Shown: positions 22,935 through 35,000 of the stretch, in pieces
Numbering within the stretch: position 1 is the first letter of the stretch
Layout of the letters: each line of letters opens with the position of its first letter
Source: Heterotrichella gracilis
Lineage: Eukaryota > Sar > Xanthophyceae > Tribonematales > Xanthonemataceae
Direction of reading: 5' to 3'
NCBI GenBank assembly: GCA_032358255.1
Contig: JAULBX010031924.1
Location: 101,481 to 165,480 of the forward strand
Length of the DNA: 64,000 nucleotides
The notes under the pieces: generated by a model
Database searches by the model: none
What the model saw: only the letters and a program-made list of their open reading frames with translations
Told to the model about the DNA's origin: nothing
Position numbers and translations under genes: made by a program

Positions 22935-25900
22935 CTACAGATTCGTACCCATGCAGTGAACCCCATAGACGAAGCAAATCACCCAGAAAAAGAAGCGATC
23001 TGCTAGAATTCCTGCTTCACTAGACTGCGGAAAATTGAAGACTTGGTCCAGGCCTCCCTTCCACACCACTGGAGCCAAGACTGCAATGTGGGCAATGGAT
23101 ATGAGGGGCAATGCAAAACCCAAATCTGGCAACCTCTTGCGATGTGCAAAGAAAGACTCCTTAGCAAAGAAGATCTTAGTGGCATGAGGATGAGCATTCC
23201 CTGCCCCAATGACCTGCCACTCGAATGCCACCTGAACACTGACGTTGGTTGTGCCAAATGCACCGTTCAAAGAGCTAGCAGGGTACAAGATGCACAGCAA
23301 CCCCGTTTGGACTGACATTAGGGCAACTAACCATCTCCATATGGTGTGAGACCAAGTCAAGGGCTGCAAAGCGGCGGGGGGCCCTGCAAGGGGGCATTCA
23401 ATGAGTCAGATCTGAAAGGACCTGTCCTATAATGCACAGCATAACTCAGCCAAACCTAACACCTAACCTTTGGTTGGCAATGCTGTGTGTATGCACGGGC
23501 TGGAGGTGAGTCGTGTATACATGCATGCAGGAGTATAGGCCAAATCCGAACCATGAACATGAGCGCTCCAGCAGAGCTGCGTGCCATGCCCCAGTGGGCT
23601 GAGAGGGTGCCACTCTGATACTATCAGAAAAACATAGTTTGACCTATTAGGAGGAGCAAAATGTGACCTTAACAACGGGTGTTGGGGCGCTTGATGCCTA
23701 TTCAATTCAAATCATCAGTGCATGCCTTGAACACCCCTCAGGCTGGCATTGATTTCAATGTGAAATGCATGTCCTCCCCGCCACTCTCCTGATCCCAACC
23801 GTTCAAGGGGTGACCCCTGGCCTTGATTGGAATGTGAAATGCATGACCTCCCTGCCACTCTCCTAATCCCACCTGTCACAGGGCCAGCTTTCCAACCCAT
23901 GCCCGGGATGGTGAGGAGACAGGCGCTTTGGACCACAAAGAGCGACCCAAACACAAGGAGTCCGAACAGCAGTCTTGCTGACCGCCAGGCTGTGGTCATG
24001 CCAATATTCCAAGCGTGCAGCTCAAGTGCCAGACCCCCGAAACCCAGGAGGTGGAGGTGCGCTCTCCACAGCACAGCTGCAGCATATCCATTGCGGCAAT
24101 CATTCTGCGCGGTTGAAAAAAGTTACAAAATAATGTTAAGTTATAGTTTAACATTTGTAAGTCTTACTTTGACCATGACAGTGGTGGTGCGTGAGTGCAA
24201 TAAAAGTAATGACTGACCAGCCACCCCCCTACAAGGTGGAAACCGTCTCAGTCAAGGCTCCAAACTAGTTGGCCCAGAGGAACATATACTGCTTAGTAGC
24301 TAGGTACAAATCGTGCGGGTCCTGCACAGGCTTGAACTGGCTTCACATGGTAAATTACAAGATATATACTTACTTAGCCCTACACCTATGCATAAATAAG
24401 GCAGCTTTGCATTACATTTACTTTCCTTTTCCCATTTTCTTTTTTAATTGTCAGGTACTTGATCAAGTCTTTAGGCAACACAACATCACGCAGCCCCTCA
24501 CCACTAATTTTGCGCAGCCTGCGCACGTCAGGGACACCATGAGAAACGTGATCCCCAGCATGCACGCCACAGTCCCCAGTTCTAGCTCCTGCATGGGATT
24601 GGAAGGCAGCACATCCGCGGGAAGGAACGCGTAGCCAATCTGTATCATAGGGGACAAGGCGGTTGTCAACACAAGGTGGACATTTCAATCCACTCCTTGT
24701 GATGCAGTGCGGTCCACAGGTGCTGCAGTGTGATGAAGTGTGATGATGTGTGCCGTCCACAGGTGCTGCGGTGTGATGAAGTGTGATGACGTGTGCTAAG
24801 TGTGCTGTGGTGTGACAAAGTGTGGTCACCAGTGAAGGTGGTGAAAGGGTGCTGAAGTCATGGCGACAGTAACGGAATTAATTAAACACTATTGGGGAGG
24901 CACACCATGCACACCCCTCTCCTGAACCACAGCTGCCTATCACTCAGGCCTGTGACATTGGCAGCTGGCCCTGCAGTGGGGTGTGCCCCGTGTACCCCCA
25001 CATCCTCTGAAACTCTTACAACACACACCCGGCTGTTCACCTTTTGGGCATATCCTTTCATTCTTCCTTTCTATACCAGTAAAATGGCCTCAGTACGTTA
25101 CACAAATCACACGCGTCTCCCCTGCGGGAGATTGTTCACGCACCATTGTGGGGGTGATGAAGGCGACAGCTGCCAGCAAGAAGTAGGCCACAGCAAGCAG
25201 AGAGTACGCCTTGGCCACCCAGTAGATGGCACCACAGCTTTCCTTCTTGAGACCTTTTTTTGCTGGGGGAACTTTGTCTGTGTCGTTCTTGTGCGTGAGT
25301 GCGCACTGCTTGTATATGCGCGCCACCTGCTCCTGGCTCATGAGGCCATTTGGCTCCACGTGATCCGCCACTACACGTGCCGACAGCTGTGCTGTGTCTA
25401 TGAGCGCCAAGGCAGGCTGCAGGAGCTGCGCCAGTGCACTAGGCTGTAACCCACGTGCGCTGCCTTGACCACCACTCGCCACCCGCTCCTTGCCCCACTC
25501 CACCAGCGCAACCACCGCCTTGTCTTGGGTCAAGGGAAGGCCGGCCGCATTGGAAAGCAGCCACAGCACCGCTGGCATGCTGAACCCCTCGAATGTGAAG
25601 CTGTCACTGGCCCACCCTTTCATGGCGCCCAACAGCGCTGCCTGGAGAGGTTCTGTGTGGAGCTCGATGGTAGCTGAGAGCACCTGGCCCACTGTTGCAG
25701 GGCTGAATTTAGCAGCAACAGCAGCCTCGATTGCACTGCAAAGCGAGTCTAGACCGTACTGCGACGACAGGGAGTGGGCATCCACTGCAGTGACACCAGG
25801 CTGGATGGCTGTGAGGCTGGCAGAGTACAAGGTGTCCAGCACCAGCTTCAATGCGTCACTGGAAGCACGGGGCAGCTGTATTTCACTCTCGCCCCCGTTC

Positions 25901-26124
25901 AGCAGGCGCTCAAAGTAGGTGATTCTTGCTGCCAGGAAGGCCCTGTTGGCGTGCACCTGAGCGCCATCCTTGCACACAAAGCACACATCCATGTCGTTGC
26001 AGGCACCGGACTGAAGTGCCAGCAGCTTCTGGTTCTTAAGCCCATCTTCAGCTTGCAACAGCCGGTTGGCAGCCACGTCAACCTCTTGAGGTTGGGGCCG
26101 TCTGCGTACGAGCGTGAGATGCAT
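22935..26124 (-). CDS. BTB-BACK protein with multi-span membrane tail
   Basis: Four minus-strand exons close in phase 0: 26124-25144, 24639-24502, 24104-23880 and 23363-22935, for 590 residues. Residues about 45-125 form a BTB/POZ domain (DVCFVCKDGAQVHANRAFLA, then YFERLLNGGESEIQLPRA). The next region fits a BACK domain (PAVLWLLSNAAGLPL then VVALVEWGKERV). From residue about 305, hydrophobic helices follow, by my count seven: YSLLAVAYFLLAAVAFIT; TVACMLGITFLMVSLTCAGC; a segment around LLGFGGLALEL; ARLLFGLLVFGSLFVVQSAC; WRWLVALMSVQTGLLCILY; LGFALPLISIAHIAVLAPVV; FFFWVICFVYGVHC. I know no standard BTB family with such a tail. An upstream exon is possible: a TACGCAG acceptor lies just inside the N-terminus. 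Two adjacent genes rather than one remain possible. Confidence 0.65.
23744..23875. repeat. Imperfect ~55-bp direct repeat in a BTB-gene intron
   Basis: Two copies share AATGTGAAATGCATG(T/A)CCTCC and GCCACTCTCCT(G/A)ATCCCA. They start near 23744 and 23820. Confidence 0.7.
24711..24797. repeat. Tandem ~44-bp repeat in a BTB-gene intron
   Basis: Two adjacent copies of GTCCACAGGTGCTGC(A/G)GTGTGATGAA..., each ending in GTGATGA(T/C)GTGTGC. Confidence 0.75.
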
Positions 26125-27188
26125 ATCGTGCTCGTGGGGTGGTGGGTGATGGGTAGTTTCAATTTAGCTCACAGACCTATTTCAGCCAAGCCTATAAGTT
26201 CATACTGTGGATACAACACAAGCAAACAAACTTCTACAAACTTGAGGTTTGCGTGCTTAAGTGCCCTGCTTTGAAGTTCCTGCCTTGTGGGCTCGGACTC
26301 GGCCACAGAGTTCGGACAGTACGAAGTGCAAGGCTTCAGCTGTCGGTACCAAGTCAAGGCTTGTCACAAGCGATGAGTCATAACAGCTTTCTCGGTATCT
26401 ACTGGTACATGGTTTTTGTAGAAAACAATACTAGAGCAGCCGGGTGCCCTGTATGCATAGCTTTGAACAGACCCCACATGCATGCATGCATGCATGCATG
26501 CATGCATGCATATGAAGTGCATGCGTTGCCACCACACCACGAGACCTCCACACCCCACACATTGCAGGCCTGGAACACCATTTACATATAGATGGAAAGC
26601 TGTAAGTTGGCGCAGCCCGTTATGAGTACCGACTTGCCTGTTTAGGGTTTAGGGTTTAGGGTTGCAGGCCGTTGCACCCTCCCCAACTGTTGTCCGTTGA
26701 TCAGCTCGACCCCCACGGTGGCCCAACATATAATGCTCGAAGACTTCGGCCAGGACTTACTGCCTTTTTTCTTGCGAAACGTGCTTCATTTGCAAAACCA
26801 TTCAGAATTCTGCAGCAACTGTACCAGCTCCCTAGGTTACCGTGTATCTGAAAGTTGCGCAGATGCTGTATCCCAACATTGCTCTCGCCAATTAAGCATG
26901 GCGTCAGCTGTTTGCCACAAAAACCAGCTACCTGCCAGTAACACTACCGGGGGGTCCAGGTATCAAAAGGGAGCCATCTTCCCTTGCAGGATACGCCATG
27001 CTGTGCGTGTTGCCAGGAGGCACACACAACACAGTGTCAGCGTAGCAGTGAATAGCCAAGGCTTACCAGCCAGCAAAGGGGACGAAAGCCCACCAGTGAT
27101 TGTTTCAGGAGAGGGCAGCAAGGAGGCATTGGGCCAGTCTAGTCATCAGAAGGTGCGTGATGTTTGAAGTGTGACCTCTGCTTGCTTT
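26125..27188. other. Region upstream of the BTB gene, no supported gene
   Basis: Probable BTB promoter or 5' exon region. It holds an (ATGC)n microsatellite (26477-26511) and a TTTAGGG tract (26643-26663) with weak flanking repeats (GCAGCCCGTT/GCAGGCCGTT). Open frames here lack domain-like sequence. Confidence 0.5.
26477..26511. repeat. (CATG)n microsatellite
   Basis: About eight uninterrupted units of the self-complementary tetranucleotide, able to form a cruciform. GCATGC motifs are frequent elsewhere in the window. Confidence 0.9.
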
Positions 27189-27804
27189 CTCACTGACTCA
27201 TGCAACGGCACCATTTTAAAACTAATGTGTTCTTCTCAAGCAAACCCAACGGTTTCGTGTCTGAAGCTGCCACCCGTGTGGGTGCTGCTGTTGGTGCTGG
27301 ATGGGGTGCCGTTGCTGCTGTTTACACACTGGTCGTGGTGCACCATGTACTGCAGTTTAGTTCCCTTGTCTGTTGCATGCATAACAGGCACTCAGTCTAG
27401 AAGTCCAGAATACTCCATATTAGCAAATTCCATTTCTCCAAAGACGTGCAACAAAGTCAACCCAGCTCAAGAGAGTGTTATGGACAAACATACCTGCAGT
27501 GGATATGGCCTTGTGCTCGTTGACAATGGCCTCTGTCAGCTGGGCATCGGAGACAGCGCCAGCACCAAGCTCCTCTGCAGAACACGATTGGACTCACGCG
27601 ACAAAGGTTGAAACAGGTTGGCCCATGTTTCCCGATTGAGAGGCAGGAGCTTAATTACATACCTCTCTTGCGTTTCAGGTTGTAGCAGTACAAGGCCGCT
27701 GTGGCCACTGCTGCGGTGTCAACGCCCACGTCGTTCTGCTTCTGGAGCCCCTCTTCGGCTGACGCCAGCAGGTCGGATGCCATGTCTACCCCTTGATGAG
27801 CCAT
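27189..27804 (-). CDS. Small unrecognised protein
   Basis: I do not recognise this. Exon 1 (27804-27663) starts at ATG with MAHQGVDMASDLLASAEEGL, then VDTAAVATAALYCYNLKRKR, and ends one base into a codon before GTATGT. Exon 2 (about 27572-27491) follows a CTGCAG acceptor and joins in frame as EELGAGAVSDAQLTEAIVNE, ending before GTATGT. The two exons give a helical, alanine-rich, hydrophilic sequence. The 3' part is unresolved: an exon using an AACAG acceptor near 27320 would add an Ala/Pro/Thr-rich tail (TAPHPAPTAAPTRVAASD) and stop near 27189, but other acceptors give other frames. Confidence 0.4.
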
Positions 27805-29028
27805 GGCAGGGGCAAGTGCTGCGTGGAGTATGACTCAGCAAGTTATGGCTTTGCGAAGTGAGGACCGCAGTCCCACAAGCTGCACGAACTCACAGAGTAG
27901 CTGTGTGATCAGTTGCAGTCCTAGCAACAAACTATAGGACTCCCGAGCATTCAGCCAAGCCAATATATTGTAGGCGTTTCTGTAGGTGCTCTGAAGGTGG
28001 GTCCTTGGGTGACAAACCTTTGGGCTACTCGGTCGTAGCACCCTGCGCCCTAGGGTTGCCTTTCAGCTGGCCATCCCCCAGTACTCCGCAGTGGCTATGC
28101 GCAGCGCACAAGTGATAGCTTGCAATTGTAGGGTGTAAATAAGGCTTTGACTTGATAGGACGGCACCTGGTTGCCCAAATAGTGACAGTTTCCTGGAATC
28201 GCATGCATGCCTTTGAACGGTTCTCCAGTTGTGGTGCACTACGGAACCCTTCATAGGTGTTTCCACTTGCAGCGTGTAACGATAATGCGCTACTGTTTTT
28301 CTCGCTTCAACAGTGGGCCTGACCTTGGGTGCCCGCTGCCATACAGGCGACAAAGCTGAAGCGACAGTCAGATGCATGCATGCATCTGCGACGCCCCTGG
28401 CAGACTGCGACGACCCATGGCACAGTTACTTGCTCTGCGCGCTTATCTCTAAAAAGTTGGACAGGGTCACCCGATAAATCGCATTGGCTCCTGAGAAGTG
28501 GGATGTTGCAAGTTACATGCAAACCCAACTACACTCAAGGCCCCATAGCACGCTGAAGTACCAACTGCACCTGGTGTGGGGGCCCCATCCAAGAATAGCA
28601 CAGCAGCCAATACTCAAGGGTTGCTCCTATCAGTTCTGAAGTACCTCACTTTGAAGCGAAGTTCCCTGACCCCAAAATATTGTAACGTCCACCCCCTCCC
28701 GCTGGACTCAATGTCAGACAACCACTGGCATACACCTGACTGCATTGCAGTATGGTTTTACCTAAGGCATGCATTCCTCTGACTTCATTGAAAGCCAATA
28801 AACCACCGTGCGCTGCAACCCATCCCCAAAACCAGCGCCCCCCCCCGCCCCTCCCCGCCCCCCCCTCAACCCCCCAACATGCTGTCGCCCTACCAAAAGC
28901 GCTCTTGTCCTCCCGTTCAGAAAGAAAACTTCACACTCTCGCTCCCGTCAAACCATAACCCTGGCCCTATCCCACCCAAAGAGTAACCAGCTCATAGTAG
29001 GTCCATCACCACCACACAACAACCTCCC
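27805..29028. other. Intergenic, no supported gene
   Basis: A few open frames occur, but none has splice-paired or domain-like content. 28840-28875 is a C-rich low-complexity tract close to the 3' end of the OPR-RAP-SAP gene. Confidence 0.5.
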
Positions 29029-32000
29029 TCACCCCCCTTTCACCACCAGCTTTGCCTGCAGCTCGTGCTCCAGCAGCCGCATAAGCACCTCCCCCTTGCG
29101 CCCCGCCGACGAAAGCCGGTAGTACCGACACAGCGTCCGCAGGTCAGACAGCCGACACGCCGACAGCGCCTTCTCCCGATCAGCCCACGCCATCACTATG
29201 GGCGCCCCATCCGCACCCCCCTTGGGCTCCGGCACGCCGGCGGGGTAGGAAGATCTCTTCCCCCGCTCCTTGGGCAGGGGGAGCAGCTTGAACGCGCCAG
29301 AGGGGGGGGCGCGGGTGACGGCGGCCTGCGCCGCCGAGGCGGCGCGCACCGCCGCCTCGGCGAGCGACGCCGACGTGATGGCGGTGGTGCCGCGGGTGAG
29401 GGAGCGCACGCCAGGGCGCGTGAGTGGGGGCACGGGTGGGGCGTCCTGCGGGCGGGGAGGGGGGTGGCCAGGGGCAGCGGGCGGGCTGCATGCGCTCTTG
29501 TGGGGTTTGCAATGATGCAAGGTAAGGGACACCTCAGTGCATGTACACACTGCTGCGCATGTGTGGTTACAGACCACCTCAGTGCATGTAAACACTGTGG
29601 TGCGCATTTGTAACCAACTGTGCACCCTAGCTAGGGTTCCTTTTTCTCTAGGGCCTCACCCGTAATCGCCCTGGCTCCCCCACCGCCTCTTGCAGCATCA
29701 AGGGGATTGGAGAGGTGGGCTCGGGCAGCAAGGGGGGGGAAATCGCCACCCCGCCCTTGAAATCAGGGGAGGCCGCCGCCTGGGCGCTCTGCAGCAGGCG
29801 GTTGAGGTAGGCGGTCTGCGGGGGAGGGGGCAATGTCAGCATCACAGAAAACATTGGAGGAGTACGCAAGCATATTAGGATAATGGGAAGAGCACGTACA
29901 CCCACGACGGCGTGCACGCAAACAGGGGCTAAGCCAGCAGGATGTGCAAGGGGGCGCTAAGGGGGCGCGCTGCCCAGGGAAGGGAAGCAGTGACAGGACA
30001 CTGCAGGGCAGGGAACTGGCGTATGCCCTTTCTGTGGCTCATATGAAGATTTAGAACCGAGGTCTACATTCACCAGAATCACAAGGAGAAAACCATGTGC
30101 AGATACCCCGCTGCTAATGGACTTGGTCCTACCTACTTTGCCTAATCTGCTCCCAGAATATACCGCTCATAGACTATGAGCCATAGTCGTGCGAGGACAT
30201 AAACCCTAAACACAAACCCTATCCTATGCAATCCCTACCTTCTTCCCCTTGTCTGCTCCCAGTCGGTACCAGTCGTAGTAGGGTACGCTCACCACGGTCC
30301 ACCCCAGCGCCCGCAGGAGGCGACGCCTGGAACACCACAAACACACCCGCTCTAGGGTTCAGGTGGCAGGTATCAGGGTTTAGGGTTTAGGGTTTAAAGC
30401 GTCGGGTATTGAGCGCGGCGAAGGGGTACCGCACCTTGCCTGGGAAAGGAGGTGAAACCATAGCATGGAGTGAACAGTGATGTAAAACGTTTCGGCCCCA
30501 CCCAAACCCCACCCAAACCCTAGCCCGTTCCCCACCTGAGTATGGTGTGCCCCAGTGGCTTGCACGTGTTGACGGTGAAGTGGTAGGGACCATCCACCTC
30601 CACAGCCAGCCTCCTCCCTCCATCCTGCACACACATCGACAAATGATAAGATAAATACATGATTCAGGCTATACAATGGAAGACCAGGGGTGGGGGCACT
30701 TCAGGCAAGCACACTGGTTGCAGTACACATGCCACGCCTACTGGAAAGCAACCCACATGGCAGATGCCCATGCATACCTTGCCCTCAGTTGACTCGAGCG
30801 CCATTCAGGACAAGACCCTGACACACCATCACCACACACACCCCACGCCACCCCCATCCCCACCATCGCAGCCTCCCCCACCTACACTGTCCACGCTAAA
30901 CAGCCCATCCTCTGTCAGATCCCCATGGTGTGTGCCACCCCCATCAGAGACAGCACTAGGGACACACCACCACCACCACCACCACCACCACCACCACCAC
31001 CGCCACCACCACCACCGCCACCACCACCGCCACCACCACCACTGTCGCACCGCCACCATTGCCACTACCACCACCACAGCAACAGCCACATTCACAGCCA
31101 CCGTCAACATAACCCCCACCCCCACCGAATCCACCACCACCACCCCACCTGAATGGCAATGTCCACGCTGAACAGCCCGTCCTCCGTCAGGCACTCGTTG
31201 GTGTGCGCCACCCCCATCAGCGACAGTACTAGGGACACATCCCGGTGGAAAGCAGATAGCTGCACACTGGTGGCGGTGGCCTTCCAATGCCTGCAGACGG
31301 AGGGAAACCGTGAGGGGTTGTGTTCAACCCTAAAATGAGCTGGCCACTGGTGGCAGTGGCCTTCCAATGCCTGCGCACAGGACACAAAGATCACGCACGT
31401 CATCCTTCCAATTGAAGAGCTACAATGCCTGTGGTTTCAAACTTCAATTACAAGGAATTGCTAGCTTTTTTTACTTCTACGCTAACACACATCGATTTCA
31501 GGGACTTTTTCAACAAATCCACTCACTTCTGGGGTTTCCACTCACTTGAGGGTTTCACAAGGCCTAGGCTAGGGTTTCACAAGGCCAAGGCCCTAGGCTA
31601 GGATTTCCACTCACTTTATTGCCTCCTCCAGCACCTCAATCGGGATATCAAAGCTGACCTGGGCGGGCACAGTGCCCCTTCGCACCTCAGCCAGCGCCTC
31701 TAGCCGGGCCAGCAGCAGTGCCTGCAGGAAATTGAGGGCAATGCATGCAGAAACTGAGGGTCTTGCCTGCGAAAATTGAATGCAATTCCTGCACACATTG
31801 AGGGCGATATGGTTCCATGGGGATACGGTGTGAAGGTGGCGTTCCCCAGGTGCATGGAGAGCATTTGCAGGTTGGTATTTAGGGTATTGTGTGGGCATGC
31901 ATCGCTTACCAATATCTTAAAAGCACACACAACATCAGTTCTACTTCCCCTCACCTGGAACAGCTGGTGCATCTGCACAGGCTCCATGCCCTCCAACTAC

Positions 32001-35000
32001 GAACTACCCAGACGAAACAACTCTGGAATTTTAACACAAGGACCATGCATTTTTATACCCGCACAGGGGTGTTTTGACAACCATCTTTACCGTCCCCAGG
32101 TTAGGGAAGTGACCGACACCAGAGATTTCCATCTCCCACCCAATACCCTACGCTAAGGTTCCCCCTCACCTGGAACAGCTGGTGCATCTGCACAGGCTCC
32201 ATCCCCTCCACCCCGCAGTCCACCAGGTTGGCGATCAGCGCTCGGAAGGCGGGGTGGATGGTGGACCGGAGCACCGCAAGGGCCCACAGCACGTTACTAC
32301 ATGCCTGAGGGGTAAAGGTGTCGACCTGGAGGGGAGGGGAAGGAGGGGGTGGGTTGCAGTTAATTGTTTCTTAGAGGTGTGCGATTATGCACATCTGAAG
32401 AATACAAAACCAATTTACAAAGTCACGGAATCCCTCCATGAGCCCTGTGAACATCTATTTCAGGGCATCCTCTGCACTTCGCGCTGGTCTGATTTACAAA
32501 CACAGGTAGCCACGTACATTCCCCTATCACTTCCCCACCCAGCACCCTACCCGCACCCTAGCCCCTCTCCCCCCACCATTCATGGTCCATGATCCCTAAA
32601 AACCCTGAGCCCTAAACCCTAAACCCACTTTTGCCTCTATCTCCCTCAGGAACACCGCCAGCACCCTGCCCGGGTGGCAGCCCAGCTTTGCAAATGCCCA
32701 CAGGCAGTTGGACATCTCCTGGTCGTTCAACCCAGGCAGGCGCCGGTCAACCTCAGCTGCAGGGGGGGAAGCAAGGATTTTAGGGTTTGTGTTAGGGTTT
32801 TGCCAGGCGCCGTTGAACACCTGTCATTGGCATACAAGCGTTGCTTGCGAGCCTATGTCGCTTGCTCCATGTACGACAGTCCCAACATTCCACACAGCCA
32901 CACATGCTGTTTACAATAACCCTGTGCTACCCTCACCAATGAGGGACTCCAGCAGGGTCTCTGGGTAGTAGCGCATTGCGGCAAATGCCCACAGGGTGTT
33001 GGAAATGGCTTGGGGCACAAAGGTGGTCAGGCGGCCCGGGCGGGCCACATCCTGCTCAAATGCCTGCGTATTTAGAGGGGGAGAAGGGGGGTCAGGGGGT
33101 GAAATGGCATGTGTCATGGGGGTGTGAGTCAATGTGCGCAGTACTGGGGATCGCACATCATGCATGCATTGTGGCCTCAAATGACAATGTGCAACAACCT
33201 CAACCCACACCTGCGCACTGCAAGACATTGCAAGTGCAACTTTCCATGGTCGTGATTAACCCTTGTATATGTTCTACCCTCGCACCCCCCACCCCCTCCA
33301 ACAGACACCGCCACGTACCGCCACAAATTGCAAATGCAGCACGTTCATGCACACCTTATATAAGGTTCTCCCCCCCCCCCCCCCCGATACATCACCAATA
33401 CCCCCAACCCCACCCAACCACCACCAGCACCACCACCACACCAATACCACCACCACCACCTCCCACTTACCGCCAGGAACTGCAGGTGCACAATGTTCAT
33501 GCGCGCAAACGCCAGCATTGTGTTGGACAGCTCCTGCGCGTTGAACTCGGGCAGGCGGCGGGCAGCCTCAATGCCAGCTATCTCAAAGAACCTAAGGGAT
33601 AATAAAACATATGTTTTAATAAGTAGACAACTGTATACAAGAAACCAAGTAGTGGATCTTGGATGCATGGATGATTGAATGAAAAATGCAAGCAATACAA
33701 ATGGATGGATGATGTACCAATGGAAGCCTCATCCAGCTACAGAGAAAACTTGAGAAATGACAGAGGAGAGATGCCCAATCTAGCAGGCAGGTAAATCTCC
33801 CCCTTTCGTCCCACACCTCCATCCCAGAACCAAAAAACATCCATGCAGTAACCATGTTGCTTTACCTGGGGTGGGGCCGGTTGATGGTGGCAAAGGCCCA
33901 CAGCGAGTTGGAAATCGCCTGCGCAGCGCACTCCTCCAATCGGTCCCCATCGGCCATCTCATCCCCGATCGCTTGCAGCAAATCGTCGTCTGTGTAGTTG
34001 AGCACCGCCAGGCTCCATGCGATGTTAGAGATGGCCTGCGCGGCAAACGGCTGCAGCCCCCGCCGCCTGATCTCTCCAGTGATGCGCTCCAGCGCGTCCG
34101 GCCTGCACCAGGGGATGAATACATGGAACGCTTTGACACAACCAGGAGAACCTGTGGAATGGAATTACACTTACATGGACCTTCCGTATAGTTTACACTG
34201 GATTGATCTCGCCTGGCATGAGCGCGTGTGAGGCGTAGGCTAAGGACAAGACAGAATGACCTTGCGGCCCCCCGCCTTGCCCGGGCGGAAGCCAATCCCT
34301 CCCTTGCCCTCCCTTGCCCTTGCCCTTCCCATTGCAAATGCAATTGCCATTACCATCAGCATTTCCGTTTCCATTGCCATTGCCATTTCATCACCATTTC
34401 CATCATCATTTCCATTTCCGATTCCATAACCACCATTACCCTGCCCTAATCCTAGAAGAAGAAACAATAATGACCGCAGTTTGCCCTTACCCTCCCCAAA
34501 CCCCACCTGGCACAGGCTGAGCGCCCAAATGCCCAAGCTGTGCTGCCTGCCCCTGTCGTACACCTCACTTGCCCTTACCCTACCAAAACCCTAAAGGCAA
34601 ACCCTACCTGCACAGGTTGAGAGTCCCGAAGGCCCACATGGTATTACTGATCTCCTGCTCCTTGAAATCCCGGGGATCCAGCGCCACCACCCGGTCCAAC
34701 ATGGGGTCCAAAATGAGGGGGTCGCTGATTTCCAGGGTGGCGAGGCCCCACAGGATGTTTGCCACCTGGCGCGCCCCCAGCTTTGGTATGTGGTGCCGCA
34801 CCCGGTCAAGCAGTGCAGGCAGGTGGGGGCTGGCACGAACCGTGTCGGAGCGGGCCTAAGGGGGGGGAGAAATATGGGGAAATGTGAGGGTCCTGGAGTG
34901 CATCATTCTGAAGCGCTAATAAATGGCATAATTGTGATAGAGACGATAGGGATGAAACTGGGAAAATGTGCCCTCAGCTTTTAATATGTGGAGGCATATG

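Noticed and set aside
29065-29613. Plus-strand 182-codon frame, Arg/Gly-rich
   Set aside because: It is antisense to the SAP-bearing last exon of the OPR gene; its composition follows from that exon's GC bias.
30829-31287. Long Val/Trp- or His-rich frames
   Set aside because: They arise from the (CAC)n microsatellite and read through it in every frame.
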